Virus record (IMG/VR): IMGVR_UViG_3300024292_000008
Location: 1 to 34,265 of that record
Direction: 5' to 3' (one strand)
From: a virus
Length of the DNA: 34,265 bases
Shown: positions 19,996-27,944 of the stretch, in pieces
How the letters are laid out: every line of letters begins with the position of its first letter
How positions within the stretch are numbered: the stretch's first letter is position 1
Position numbers and translations under genes: made by a program
The notes under the pieces: model-generated
The model's input: the letters and a program-made list of their open reading frames with translations, nothing else
What the model was told of the DNA's origin: nothing
Databases searched by the model: none

Positions 19996-20952
19996 TTAGG
20001 AAGTCGTGTTATCAGCAATGATACCAGACGCCTTCTCGTTTTTACAAATAAGAGTCAGCTCAGTCAGAACCTGACGACGGCTTGAGTCGCCAGTCTTGGC
20101 CAGAGCAGTATTCTTAGTAGGACGGAGCATACCAACTGCCCACATGTCGTTCTGCATGATGAACACGTCACGGCTACGGTTCTCACGAGTAGGAACAAAC
20201 TCAACAGTTCCCCAAGGAGTAACGTATACAGCCAGAGACTTAACGACCTTCTCGTCACCGGCCTGGACCTGTGAACGCTGGTTGTTGTTACCTGCAAAGC
20301 CCAGAGCAACATTCATCTGGAAAGCAGACAGGTAAACTGAGTCAGGCTTGCCGCCCTCTGCCCAGATGCTCTGCATAGTAGCGTCGAAACGCGCCTGAGA
20401 GAATGCAACTGGAGTGCCGTCATCGGTACGAGCGTCAGTGCCGTCGCCGGTGGGATCAGCGCCAGAGTTGCCAGTTTCGTTAGTAGTGTTAGTTACCAAC
20501 CAAGCTGGAGCACCAGCAAGCTCACGAGCAGTAGTGCTGTTACCGGCAACGCGAGCGTTGTTAGCAAACAGAGCTGCTTCGATGTCGAGCTTCTGCTCTT
20601 TTGCGATCTTCAGGGTCTGGTACGCCATTTCTGCTGCGCGGCCTGCCTTCTTAACGCCTTCATCAGTGTCAGGTATAGATACTGAGTTCTTGAAGATCTG
20701 AGTGTAGTTACCCAGGCGAGTAGTAGCAGAACGGGCTTCAGAAGTAGTGTCGTCGCCTTCGATGTGCTTGTTGTCAGCGCTTGAACGGAGAGTATCAGTC
20801 TGCCACTCGTGCAGAGTGTTGCTGGCTTTTACTTTCTTACAAGCTGAGTAGAAAGGAGTCTCTTCAGGGCTAATTGAATAAATAACGTCCTGCAGGTCTT
20901 CCCGGATGCCTACGCTATCGTAGGTGTCAAAAGTGTTTGATGGCTGTGCCAT
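19996..20952 (-). CDS. Major capsid protein (SU10/DUF5309 type), 318 aa
   Basis: MAQPSNTFDTYDSVGIREDLQDVIYSISPEETPFYSACKKVKA is the typical start of DUF5309 (PF17236) capsid proteins, which have the HK97 fold. Further motifs are WQTDTLRSS, NYTQIFKNSVSIPDT, YQTLKIAKEQKLDIEAALF (a spine helix) and the C-terminal VLTELTLICKNEKASGII. Length matches the family. A GAGGTAATACATC leader sits before the ATG and a terminator follows. Directly upstream is the scaffold. Hundreds of copies are expected to build the head. Confidence 0.95.
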   Translation of the reverse strand: MAQPSNTFDTYDSVGIREDLQDVIYSISPEETPFYSACKKVKASNTLHEWQTDTLRSSADNKHIEGDDTTSEARSATTRLGNYTQIFKNSVSIPDTDEGVKKAGRAAEMAYQTLKIAKEQKLDIEAALFANNARVAGNSTTARELAGAPAWLVTNTTNETGNSGADPTGDGTDARTDDGTPVAFSQARFDATMQSIWAEGGKPDSVYLSAFQMNVALGFAGNNNQRSQVQAGDEKVVKSLAVYVTPWGTVEFVPTRENRSRDVFIMQNDMWAVGMLRPTKNTALAKTGDSSRRQVLTELTLICKNEKASGIIADNTTS

Positions 20953-20963
20953 GATGTATTACC

Positions 20964-21944
20964 TCAAGTATTTAAGATTAATCCAAGAGCATCATCGATA
21001 CTCCCGGTGGATTTAAGTTTTGTTCGTCGCTTTTCCAGCGCCTTCTTCTTGCTCGGTGTAGGTTTAGATCCAGCCTTCACTGTCCGCGATCTGCGGTTTG
21101 CAGGGTTGGCTTTGTCCTCAGCAGCTTTCTTCCCATTCATAATTTCACGGTACTTCATGGCATCATGCAATACTCTGATTGCGCGGTGGTCCATGATCTG
21201 ACCGATCTCTTCCGGCTGATATCCATAAACCTCGGAACCAATAGTCAGCATCTTTTCGCGTACTGCGGATGCCTTCTTGTCGTCCGAAAACTCTGGAATC
21301 TGCTGTTTCAGGGTTTCCATTTCTTGCTGGAGGTAAGCCTGCATAGCGGCCTGCTGCGCCTGTGACTGTTGTTGTGACACAGCCTCAAACTGTTGCATCT
21401 GACCGTTATATGCGGCCACGTCGTCATCGTATTTCAGCTTGGCATCCATGTACCCAATAGGGTCGGTGTCAAACAATTCACGCGATGGCGGCTGTGGCGC
21501 TTGCTGAACTCCACCAGCTTGTATCTGCTGATACATCTGAGCAATGTTCTGGCGCTCGTGTAAAAGGGCATTGTAAACCTCTTCGGCCTGCTTACGCTGC
21601 GCTGCAGCTTCTTGCATACCCTTCTGGACGTACTTCTGACCACTGTATCCTTGCTTGAGCTCATCTAGGGTTACAGCCACTTCCTGTCCGTCTACCTTAA
21701 CAGTGAATGACTGGCCCTCCTGGGCGGCATCTTCAGTATCTTCGTCGTCCTCGGAATCTTCCGTTTCCTCATCTGACTCGTCCTCTTCAGGTTCGTCAGG
21801 AGCCTCATCTTCACTGGGCTCTTCAGATTCCTCTTCAGGCAGCTCTTGCTGCACCTCCAACTCCTCCTCAGGCTCCATAATGCTGGCTAAAGCACCCTCA
21901 ATGGTGCCATCTAGTTCTACTACTTCGGTATCAGTCGTTTCCAC
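20964..21944 (-). CDS. Capsid scaffolding protein, 326 aa
   Basis: Residues 20-75 are a run of Glu/Asp/Ser/Pro. A small domain (SFTVKVDGQEVAVTLDELKQGYSGQKYVQKGMQEAA, 78-113) follows, then long Gln-rich helices (residues 120-215), then a basic tail (RRSRTVKAGSK) that ends DDALGLILN. This acidic front, helical centre and basic end is the typical scaffold found directly upstream of SU10-type capsid genes. It would guide assembly and leave the prohead. It overlaps the small upstream gene by 25 bp. A TGATATAAT element (22027..22041) may drive it. Confidence 0.85.
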   Translation of the reverse strand: METTDTEVVELDGTIEGALASIMEPEEELEVQQELPEEESEEPSEDEAPDEPEEDESDEETEDSEDDEDTEDAAQEGQSFTVKVDGQEVAVTLDELKQGYSGQKYVQKGMQEAAAQRKQAEEVYNALLHERQNIAQMYQQIQAGGVQQAPQPPSRELFDTDPIGYMDAKLKYDDDVAAYNGQMQQFEAVSQQQSQAQQAAMQAYLQQEMETLKQQIPEFSDDKKASAVREKMLTIGSEVYGYQPEEIGQIMDHRAIRVLHDAMKYREIMNGKKAAEDKANPANRRSRTVKAGSKPTPSKKKALEKRRTKLKSTGSIDDALGLILNT

Positions 21945-22183
21945 GGTGCTGTTCCTCTTTCTTTCTTATCGAATATTGCCTCGTCTGCAAATACAGTGTT
22001 GAAGTAATCTTCGATCTTGTCTAGCGCCCTGATTATATCATGCGCATCGTTAATAGCCTCTAATTGAGACTGGCCGTTCAGAAATACACTTACTTGTGCA
22101 TTCCGAATCTCTTTTATGACTTCCTGATAGGTGTCGTCATTACTCAGCGTCCGTATCTTGGCCGCTTTGTCTTTTATATTCAA
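21920..22183 (-). CDS. Hypothetical protein between portal and scaffold, 87 aa
   Basis: This mixed-charge helical protein begins MNIKDKAAKIRTLSNDDTYQEVIKEIRNAQ and has NGQSQLEAINDAHDIIRALDKIEDYFNTVF, ending KRLIPK. Small helical proteins of this size between portal and scaffold are common in marine podoviruses. The start overlaps the portal stop by 4 bp and the end overlaps scaffold by 25 bp. No known motif; a minor head or assembly role is inferred from position. Confidence 0.8.
   Translation of the reverse strand: MNIKDKAAKIRTLSNDDTYQEVIKEIRNAQVSVFLNGQSQLEAINDAHDIIRALDKIEDYFNTVFADEAIFDKKERGTAPWKRLIPK
22027..22041 (-). promoter_or_regulatory. Possible internal extended -10 promoter before scaffold and capsid
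   Basis: The minus strand reads ATGATATAATCAGGG, a perfect extended -10 inside the coding sequence of the 87-aa gene. It differs from the three intergenic copies only after the box (CAG instead of CGG). It is placed to boost scaffold and capsid genes, but coding constraint (His-Asp-Ile-Ile-Arg) could give it by chance. Confidence 0.4.
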
Positions 22184-24276
22184 AATCTACCGCCAGTTAC
22201 AGCTTGTGCAGGTGACTCTGCCGGGTATCGTGGCACGTTCTGCATTTGCTTAATTTGGGCAACGTCTACGGCTGTACCGTACTTGCCAAGTATCTCCGCA
22301 GCGTTAACCAGGAGGTCTTGGTCCATCTTATCACGTTCTCGGTCATCTGCAGCAATAGCCTTTTGCGCATCAATCTGCAGCTTCGCCATGTCGGTCTGAG
22401 ACTTAGCCTCGGCCTTCATCTGCTCTGCCTGGAGGTAAGCGGTTGCCTGGTCCATTTGTGGCTGCTGCTCCTGGCCTTGCTGCTGCTGTGCTAGTAGCGC
22501 CTGCTCTTGCTCTGGATTCATCGGCGTAAAGTACCTGTCAGCGTTTCTAACGCCATTTAGCGCTAGCATGTCTGCCAGGGTATTGCGTATCTGTGTCATC
22601 GTCACAAGGCCATTCCCTGGGCCGTATGCCTGGAATATCTGCATCTGCATTTGCAGGGCTTGAGTCAGGGCAGCGTTACGCTGATCTTCCCGGCCAGTAC
22701 CCAGGCCAACATTGACAGAGGTATCCATCTTCTTGTTCCAGGATCGCGGATCGACGGGGATATAGTCCTCGCCACTAATGCGCATAATCTTTTCTTCATC
22801 GCAGTTCTCGATCACCAGCTTCAGCATCAGCTTAAACATGTGCCGAACACCGCCTTCTGCCAGGTTGCGAGCCATGACTTCAATCTGACCTGCAGCTCCC
22901 TGCATAGTAGCCTGGACCGCAGTTGCAGTAGTTGCCTGCAATGCATCTGGATTAAGCCCTAAACTGGCCTTTGAGATGCCTACTTTCTGCTCAATAGTCG
23001 TGTCATAGTATTCGATAGCCGCTAGCGTTTGATTAGCTACAAATGGCACTGAAAGGGGCTGTATTGCCCCTCCCTGACGTACCCGAACGATACCGCCGAT
23101 CTCATTGTTCAGCATGTCGTCCATGTTCACCGCGCCATCAATAACCTCGGTGCGGGGGTGGTTAGTCAGCGCCACGTTGTCCAGCACGCCACGGATCATC
23201 ATGGTGGCTGCGTCCTGGTCCTCAAACAGCAGGTCAGCAATAGACTTGCCATAGAACGTATGCGGCTCAGGGTCTATCTCAAACGCAGCAAAGGGCTGGT
23301 CACCCCAGGGCTCATAGCCTAGCAACTGATACTCGCTGCCGCCTAATACGACTTTCTGCATTTCTGCAACGCCAGTACCGTTAGTGTCTATCTTCATGTA
23401 CAGCTCGGTCAGAGCTACAACACGCATAGATGGGTCCATAGGGTTTTCTGACTGATAGTCCTGCTCATAGCCTCGGCGCTCGTAGTCCTCAACCTCAGAG
23501 AATGTATCAGAGTGCCCCAGGCCAGACATCTCAGATACAACATCGTAGTCATACCCCATAGCGACTAGGTCACTTACTCGGACCTCAGTTCTGTGGCCAA
23601 CAACGTAAGCGGTCTCGATGCTCTTTGCGTTACGATCTATAAAAAACTCTTCTGGCGGTACAGCCTCAACACACAAGTCACCCATCTCTCTGATCTTGCT
23701 GACCTTGAGGTCGTGACGTGGCATCTCTACCTCTGCACCAAACTCATCCAGCTCAATCTCTATCTTTGTGGTGTGCTCGATAACCTCAACGTCCTGCTCG
23801 TTAACAATGGTCGAAAACTCCATGTCGTTCAGGTTGTTAAAGGTGTAAGTCTCGCTCTCGTCGTATGTATCCCAGTAGACCTTAACAATGCCTGTCTTCT
23901 TTAGCAGGGCATCATGGAATACATCATTCAATACGTCGTAGCCATTCAGCTCCTGGAACTTGTACTGGATGTACTTAGTGGCCTGCTCGGCAAACTTAAT
24001 GTCTTCTGGTCCGGTAGGTACAAACTCAACCGGGCGATCAGTAGACAGGAATACACGCAGCAAGCTGGGCTTGATAGATCGTATAGCGTCACGCACCTTT
24101 GTAGATACGACGCTAGATCGGCCCTCTTCCTCACCGATATCTACCTCGCCGTTGTAGTAGCGCTGGGCCTTAATACGGTCCTCAGCCACTTCACTCTCAA
24201 CAAAGTCAACAGCGTCCAGGATAGCCTCGCGGGCAATGTTTTCTACGTCATCTGCTTCTAATGGTTTTAGTTCCAC
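22180..24276 (-). CDS. Portal protein, 698 aa
   Basis: This large portal forms the twelve-subunit ring at the head vertex through which DNA passes. Recognised segments are RYYNGEVDIGEEEGRSSVVSTKVRDAIRSIKPSLLRVFLST (43-83), LKKTGIVKVYWDT, VPPEEFFIDRNA, YGKSIADLLFEDQDAATMMIRGVLDNVAL and GLNPDALQATTATAVQATMQGAAGQIE. This is the layout of P22/SU10-type portals with a long C-terminal barrel rich in Gln and Ala (residues 590-670). Length fits. It lies directly upstream of the 87-aa gene and scaffold. Confidence 0.94.
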   Translation of the reverse strand: MELKPLEADDVENIAREAILDAVDFVESEVAEDRIKAQRYYNGEVDIGEEEGRSSVVSTKVRDAIRSIKPSLLRVFLSTDRPVEFVPTGPEDIKFAEQATKYIQYKFQELNGYDVLNDVFHDALLKKTGIVKVYWDTYDESETYTFNNLNDMEFSTIVNEQDVEVIEHTTKIEIELDEFGAEVEMPRHDLKVSKIREMGDLCVEAVPPEEFFIDRNAKSIETAYVVGHRTEVRVSDLVAMGYDYDVVSEMSGLGHSDTFSEVEDYERRGYEQDYQSENPMDPSMRVVALTELYMKIDTNGTGVAEMQKVVLGGSEYQLLGYEPWGDQPFAAFEIDPEPHTFYGKSIADLLFEDQDAATMMIRGVLDNVALTNHPRTEVIDGAVNMDDMLNNEIGGIVRVRQGGAIQPLSVPFVANQTLAAIEYYDTTIEQKVGISKASLGLNPDALQATTATAVQATMQGAAGQIEVMARNLAEGGVRHMFKLMLKLVIENCDEEKIMRISGEDYIPVDPRSWNKKMDTSVNVGLGTGREDQRNAALTQALQMQMQIFQAYGPGNGLVTMTQIRNTLADMLALNGVRNADRYFTPMNPEQEQALLAQQQQGQEQQPQMDQATAYLQAEQMKAEAKSQTDMAKLQIDAQKAIAADDRERDKMDQDLLVNAAEILGKYGTAVDVAQIKQMQNVPRYPAESPAQAVTGGRF

Positions 24277-24279
24277 GTC

Positions 24280-26175
24280 TTACTCCTGGAAAAAATTTGG
24301 CACATTTGAGTTAGAGCCACTTGGCACTTTTGCGCCTTGCTGCGCACCTGCCGTCCTGCCTGCTTGAGCAATTGTTGCCGCAGCTTTATCTACTTTTTTC
24401 AACAATTCGCCAAATACAGTATTATCCTTCAATGCTCGCTCTACCAGCTCTGGCGACTCACTATACAATATTTTGGCAACTTCGACCATTTGTCGGTCAG
24501 ACAATCCCTCACCAGATGGGACCATGTTAACAGCAAGCTTAATCATAGCTAGAGGATCGCCACCCATGCCTCTGGCAACATCATCCATCGCAATGCCGCC
24601 ACCGCGCAACTGGGCTTCTCTTTGCAGCGCCTGCGTCATTGACTGCGCTCTTGGCTGTATTAACTTGTCCATTGAGGTAGCCTCAGCCGCTCTGGACACA
24701 TCTTGCACCACTCCCGCCGCTTGCTTTTCTGGCAATAGAATTCTTAGGACGGTGCCAAGCTGCATATCTTCTTTAGCAAGATTTTCAATTGTGGTTCCTG
24801 ACCTACGAGCCTTATCGTTAATGTTGGCCATTGCGCCAGCTCTAAACGCTTCTAGCTCGGCTGGATTTAGTCTGCCAACTAAAATTTCAAGCTCATCAGC
24901 GTTCATGCTTAAAGCCTTGCGGCCAGCCTGAAACTGCTCATTCTGAGACATCATGCCAGCATATTGAGACCTGGCTTGACCTAAATCTGGGCTGGTTTGA
25001 TCAATTACGCCCCTTAAAGACTTTTCTTTTTCTCCCAGCGTCTCACCCATAGTGCCTTCACCGGCTCTGTACCTAGCTCCAGTCTGCTCTTTAACATTAC
25101 GCCGGAGTATTTCAGCATCTTCTAAAGTTGGCGCTCGCGTAAACTGTATTGACCCGTCGTCCATTTCTCTAAATAACGGAACAATGCTTCTTGCTTCGTA
25201 GATTTCTTTTAATGCTTGGCGGCTTGTAGGAACGGTTTGCAACACATTAAGCATCTCATCCGCAACCTCTAAAGTTACAGTTTGGCTTTCTGGCCGCGCA
25301 AACACTTCACCGTATGCCCCGCTTCTAGCTTCTTTCAGCTCTGCTTCAGTTGCAGCCCTTGCCCTAAGTATATTTGGATCAGAGACATCTGGAGATAATG
25401 CCCCAGACATAGACTCCTTGGCTTGCTGGGTTGTGGCTTGTCTTCTTTTCTCGCTTGCGCTTAGTATTGTTGGCTTAACTTCACCACCCTCTGTAACCAT
25501 GCCTTTAATCGCAGCAGTTAGCGTGGCGTTATCTGCCATAACCCTGCCGTTGGCAACGTCTTGAACTATCTCATCAACAGTCAACCCGGTCGCCTCAGCT
25601 AGACGCAAAAGCTCTTTCTGTACTGCAGTGTCGGCGCCTTTCATTTTGCGCCTTGCATAGTCAATAACGGCTCTTCCTAGCCCTCCCAGCTTGCTCATAG
25701 CAACTTCTGCGGCTGTTCCAGCAGCAGTACCTATAGCAGTTCCTAGACCAACGTCTTGCACTCCCTGACCGCTAAACATGTCAGCTTCAGATGAGCCTAT
25801 TGCGGTTAATGCAGATTCTCCTGCAGCCACTTTTGCAATTCGAGCTAAGTTAGTCCCTGCGGCTGGAGCTCCAACGCCAGTCATGGACATCATAACAGAC
25901 GGAAGGAAAGCGCCAGCCACTTCTAGGGTTATAGCTTCGCCAGGGTTTGCTGTCTTATATTCTGTCAGCTTGCCCCTCAATTCATCCCTGATGACCTCAT
26001 AGTCCCTACCGCCCATTGACTCAGGAACAAGTGATTTCACCGCAGCTTCAACCTCATCTGCAAAACCAAAAGATGCGCCCTGGGCAACAGTTCTAAGTTT
26101 TTGGCTTTCAACAGGGCCTTGTGATATCGCTTGCGGCCTGTACTTCGCTAGTATCTCTTCTTTGGTTCTAGCCAT
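24280..26175 (-). CDS. Putative internal virion / DNA-ejection protein, 631 aa
   Basis: This protein starts MARTKEEILAKYRPQAISQG. Residues 88-175 are Gly/Ala-rich and hydrophobic (GAFLPSVMMSMTGVGAPAAG, GTAIGTAAGTAAEVAMSKLGGLG), like membrane-entering parts of ejection proteins. The rest is helical with a GAGTM/TLGEKEKSLRGVIDQTSPDLGQARSQYAG segment found in structural proteins of marine phages, ending in a Ser/Asn-rich tail. It overlaps its upstream neighbour by 1 bp. It sits immediately upstream of the portal. Role as an ejected inner-head protein is an inference from composition and location. Confidence 0.7.
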   Translation of the reverse strand: MARTKEEILAKYRPQAISQGPVESQKLRTVAQGASFGFADEVEAAVKSLVPESMGGRDYEVIRDELRGKLTEYKTANPGEAITLEVAGAFLPSVMMSMTGVGAPAAGTNLARIAKVAAGESALTAIGSSEADMFSGQGVQDVGLGTAIGTAAGTAAEVAMSKLGGLGRAVIDYARRKMKGADTAVQKELLRLAEATGLTVDEIVQDVANGRVMADNATLTAAIKGMVTEGGEVKPTILSASEKRRQATTQQAKESMSGALSPDVSDPNILRARAATEAELKEARSGAYGEVFARPESQTVTLEVADEMLNVLQTVPTSRQALKEIYEARSIVPLFREMDDGSIQFTRAPTLEDAEILRRNVKEQTGARYRAGEGTMGETLGEKEKSLRGVIDQTSPDLGQARSQYAGMMSQNEQFQAGRKALSMNADELEILVGRLNPAELEAFRAGAMANINDKARRSGTTIENLAKEDMQLGTVLRILLPEKQAAGVVQDVSRAAEATSMDKLIQPRAQSMTQALQREAQLRGGGIAMDDVARGMGGDPLAMIKLAVNMVPSGEGLSDRQMVEVAKILYSESPELVERALKDNTVFGELLKKVDKAAATIAQAGRTAGAQQGAKVPSGSNSNVPNFFQE

Positions 26176-27449
26176 TATTGAGAAGCCTCTAAGTAATCTT
26201 TTCTGTCCTGGTTGGACATTTCACCCCATAAAGCATACGTCATGCCAGGGTCGCCAACCGGGTACGATGCAGTGATAGCTGTTGCAGCATCTATCTCGGC
26301 CTGCATATCACTCATAAATTGGCTGAGACCAATGCCGCTCTGCAGCTTCCTGCCCATCTTTGTCATCTCTCTATACAGCTTGTTCTGCGCAGCTATCTTG
26401 TCGTCTAAATAGTCAACTAATGCCTGGCCGCTTAAAGTGTTAGGGATGTCCCTGCTCAAAGCTAGGTCTAGCTCTCGCACGCTTAGTGCACCAAACGTGG
26501 CGCTGTTAATTACATCAATACCAAGGGTGGTTCTAAGCGAGTTAAACATTGCAGTGTTTTCTTCAAACGCAGGCAAAAACCGCGCAATGACCCCAGTTCT
26601 AACGCCTTCTGGGGACGCAGCTAAATCCCTGGCTTGCTTCATAATATCGATAGATCGATTAACCTGTTGCGACTGATCAAATACTTTCTCGCCTCTCTCT
26701 CTTGCGGCTTCGATGTCAGCAATCTTGTATTGAGATTCACTTTCAAATTGCGCTTTTGCCTCAGAAGTCAATCCTCGCGTGCCTAGCTTAGTAACAGAGT
26801 ATCCGTCTTCTGCATTGGGATCGTAAGTAATAACGTACTGATCGCCAGCCTTGAGCTGCGTATCGCCGACCGTCATGTCTTCTTCTGCAACTTGGATTGA
26901 TCCGATGTTTTTAGTGGCGTAGCTGGTGCCCATCTTCTTCTTTGTAAACTCAGCAAGAGCATCTTTTGCAAGGGCTGGATTAGCTTCAACCATGGCGGCA
27001 AGCTCAGGCTGTCCCTGCTGTCTTAAATAAGCAGCAGTTTGGTTAGCCTGCGCGGATACTGTGCGCATCTTCTGACGGTCAGCATAAGCCTGCTGTATGC
27101 CTGCATCTGGAGCAAAGCGCATGCTGTTAAATGCAGCCTGAAGGTCCATCATGCGGTCCTTATCCTGCACAAAGTCCTGAATACCAGAGCCGATACGAGA
27201 CAATAGCCCTGGCTTCTCCTGGGGAGCTTGTGGGGCTTGTGGCATCTGTAGGGGCTGCATTGGCTGCATTGCCTGCGGTATTGTGGCAGCAGGCATCATG
27301 CTCTGATTTACAGCGCTCTGTATGTTATTGACAGCGCCTGGCTGATAATTAGCCCCAGGCATCTGTGGCATTTGTGGAAGCTGCTGTGGGCCAAATGTGC
27401 CCATTGTCTTCAAGCGCTCCATCTCAGCCTGCATTTCTTCTGGTGTCAT
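26175..27449 (-). CDS. Virion structural protein with Met/Pro/Gln-rich front, 424 aa
   Basis: The first 85 residues are a Met/Pro/Gln-rich linker (MPQMPGANYQPGAVNNIQS, MQPMQPLQMPQAPQAP). The remainder is helical, with FNSLRTTLGIDVINSATFGALSVRELDLALSRDIPNTLSG and ALVDYLDDKIAAQNKLYREM. I recognise this second half from internal virion proteins of marine podoviruses, but cannot name it. No enzyme motif. It likely belongs to the ejectosome with its neighbours. Confidence 0.68.
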   Translation of the reverse strand: MTPEEMQAEMERLKTMGTFGPQQLPQMPQMPGANYQPGAVNNIQSAVNQSMMPAATIPQAMQPMQPLQMPQAPQAPQEKPGLLSRIGSGIQDFVQDKDRMMDLQAAFNSMRFAPDAGIQQAYADRQKMRTVSAQANQTAAYLRQQGQPELAAMVEANPALAKDALAEFTKKKMGTSYATKNIGSIQVAEEDMTVGDTQLKAGDQYVITYDPNAEDGYSVTKLGTRGLTSEAKAQFESESQYKIADIEAARERGEKVFDQSQQVNRSIDIMKQARDLAASPEGVRTGVIARFLPAFEENTAMFNSLRTTLGIDVINSATFGALSVRELDLALSRDIPNTLSGQALVDYLDDKIAAQNKLYREMTKMGRKLQSGIGLSQFMSDMQAEIDAATAITASYPVGDPGMTYALWGEMSNQDRKDYLEASQ

Positions 27450-27462
27450 TATCGAGCTCCCG

Positions 27463-27933
27463 TTACTTAAATCTATTTAATAGGCCCATTATATCTTGGC
27501 CCTGCGATGCAGAGGTCTGGCCCATCATCATTGGCGGCTCTTGTATTGCCATCATTCCACCTCCGCGCTGCAAGGGTATCATTTCTGCAGAGGTAGGCTG
27601 GTAGGCCATACCTGCAGAGGCGCCTGCAAGCTCTTTCATCATCTGCTCTCTAGCTATCTCTGACTCAGCATTCTGCTGTGCTTGTAGGAACGCAGGGTCT
27701 AACGTCTGAGCCTGGCTTAAAGATTCCATAGCAGCCGCAGTGTTGTCGATTGCGCCGGTCTGAGCCTGCATGCCTAACATGCTGTCAGATGGAGCCGCCG
27801 GGGCAGCAAAGTTATTGATCGCGCCCTGGTTAGCAGTCATACCCGCCATCATTGACGGGTCTACCATGTTAGAGCTCATAAGAGCCTTGCGCAGCATTTC
27901 TTCTTGATCGTTCTTTTTTTGATATCCAAACAT
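27463..27933 (-). CDS. Met/Ala/Gln-rich hypothetical virion-region protein, 156 aa
   Basis: This low-complexity protein starts MFGYQKKNDQEEMLRKALMSSNM, then has Met-rich repeats (DPSMMAGMTANQGAINNFAAPAAPSDSMLGMQAQTGAIDNTAA) and a helix-rich end. Two related GAI-N-(F/T)AA units are visible. It lies in the structural block between two Gln-rich virion proteins. A minor structural role is inferred; nothing in the sequence gives a function. Confidence 0.6.
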   Translation of the reverse strand: MFGYQKKNDQEEMLRKALMSSNMVDPSMMAGMTANQGAINNFAAPAAPSDSMLGMQAQTGAIDNTAAAMESLSQAQTLDPAFLQAQQNAESEIAREQMMKELAGASAGMAYQPTSAEMIPLQRGGGMMAIQEPPMMMGQTSASQGQDIMGLLNRFK

Positions 27934-27944
27934 AATAAACCTTT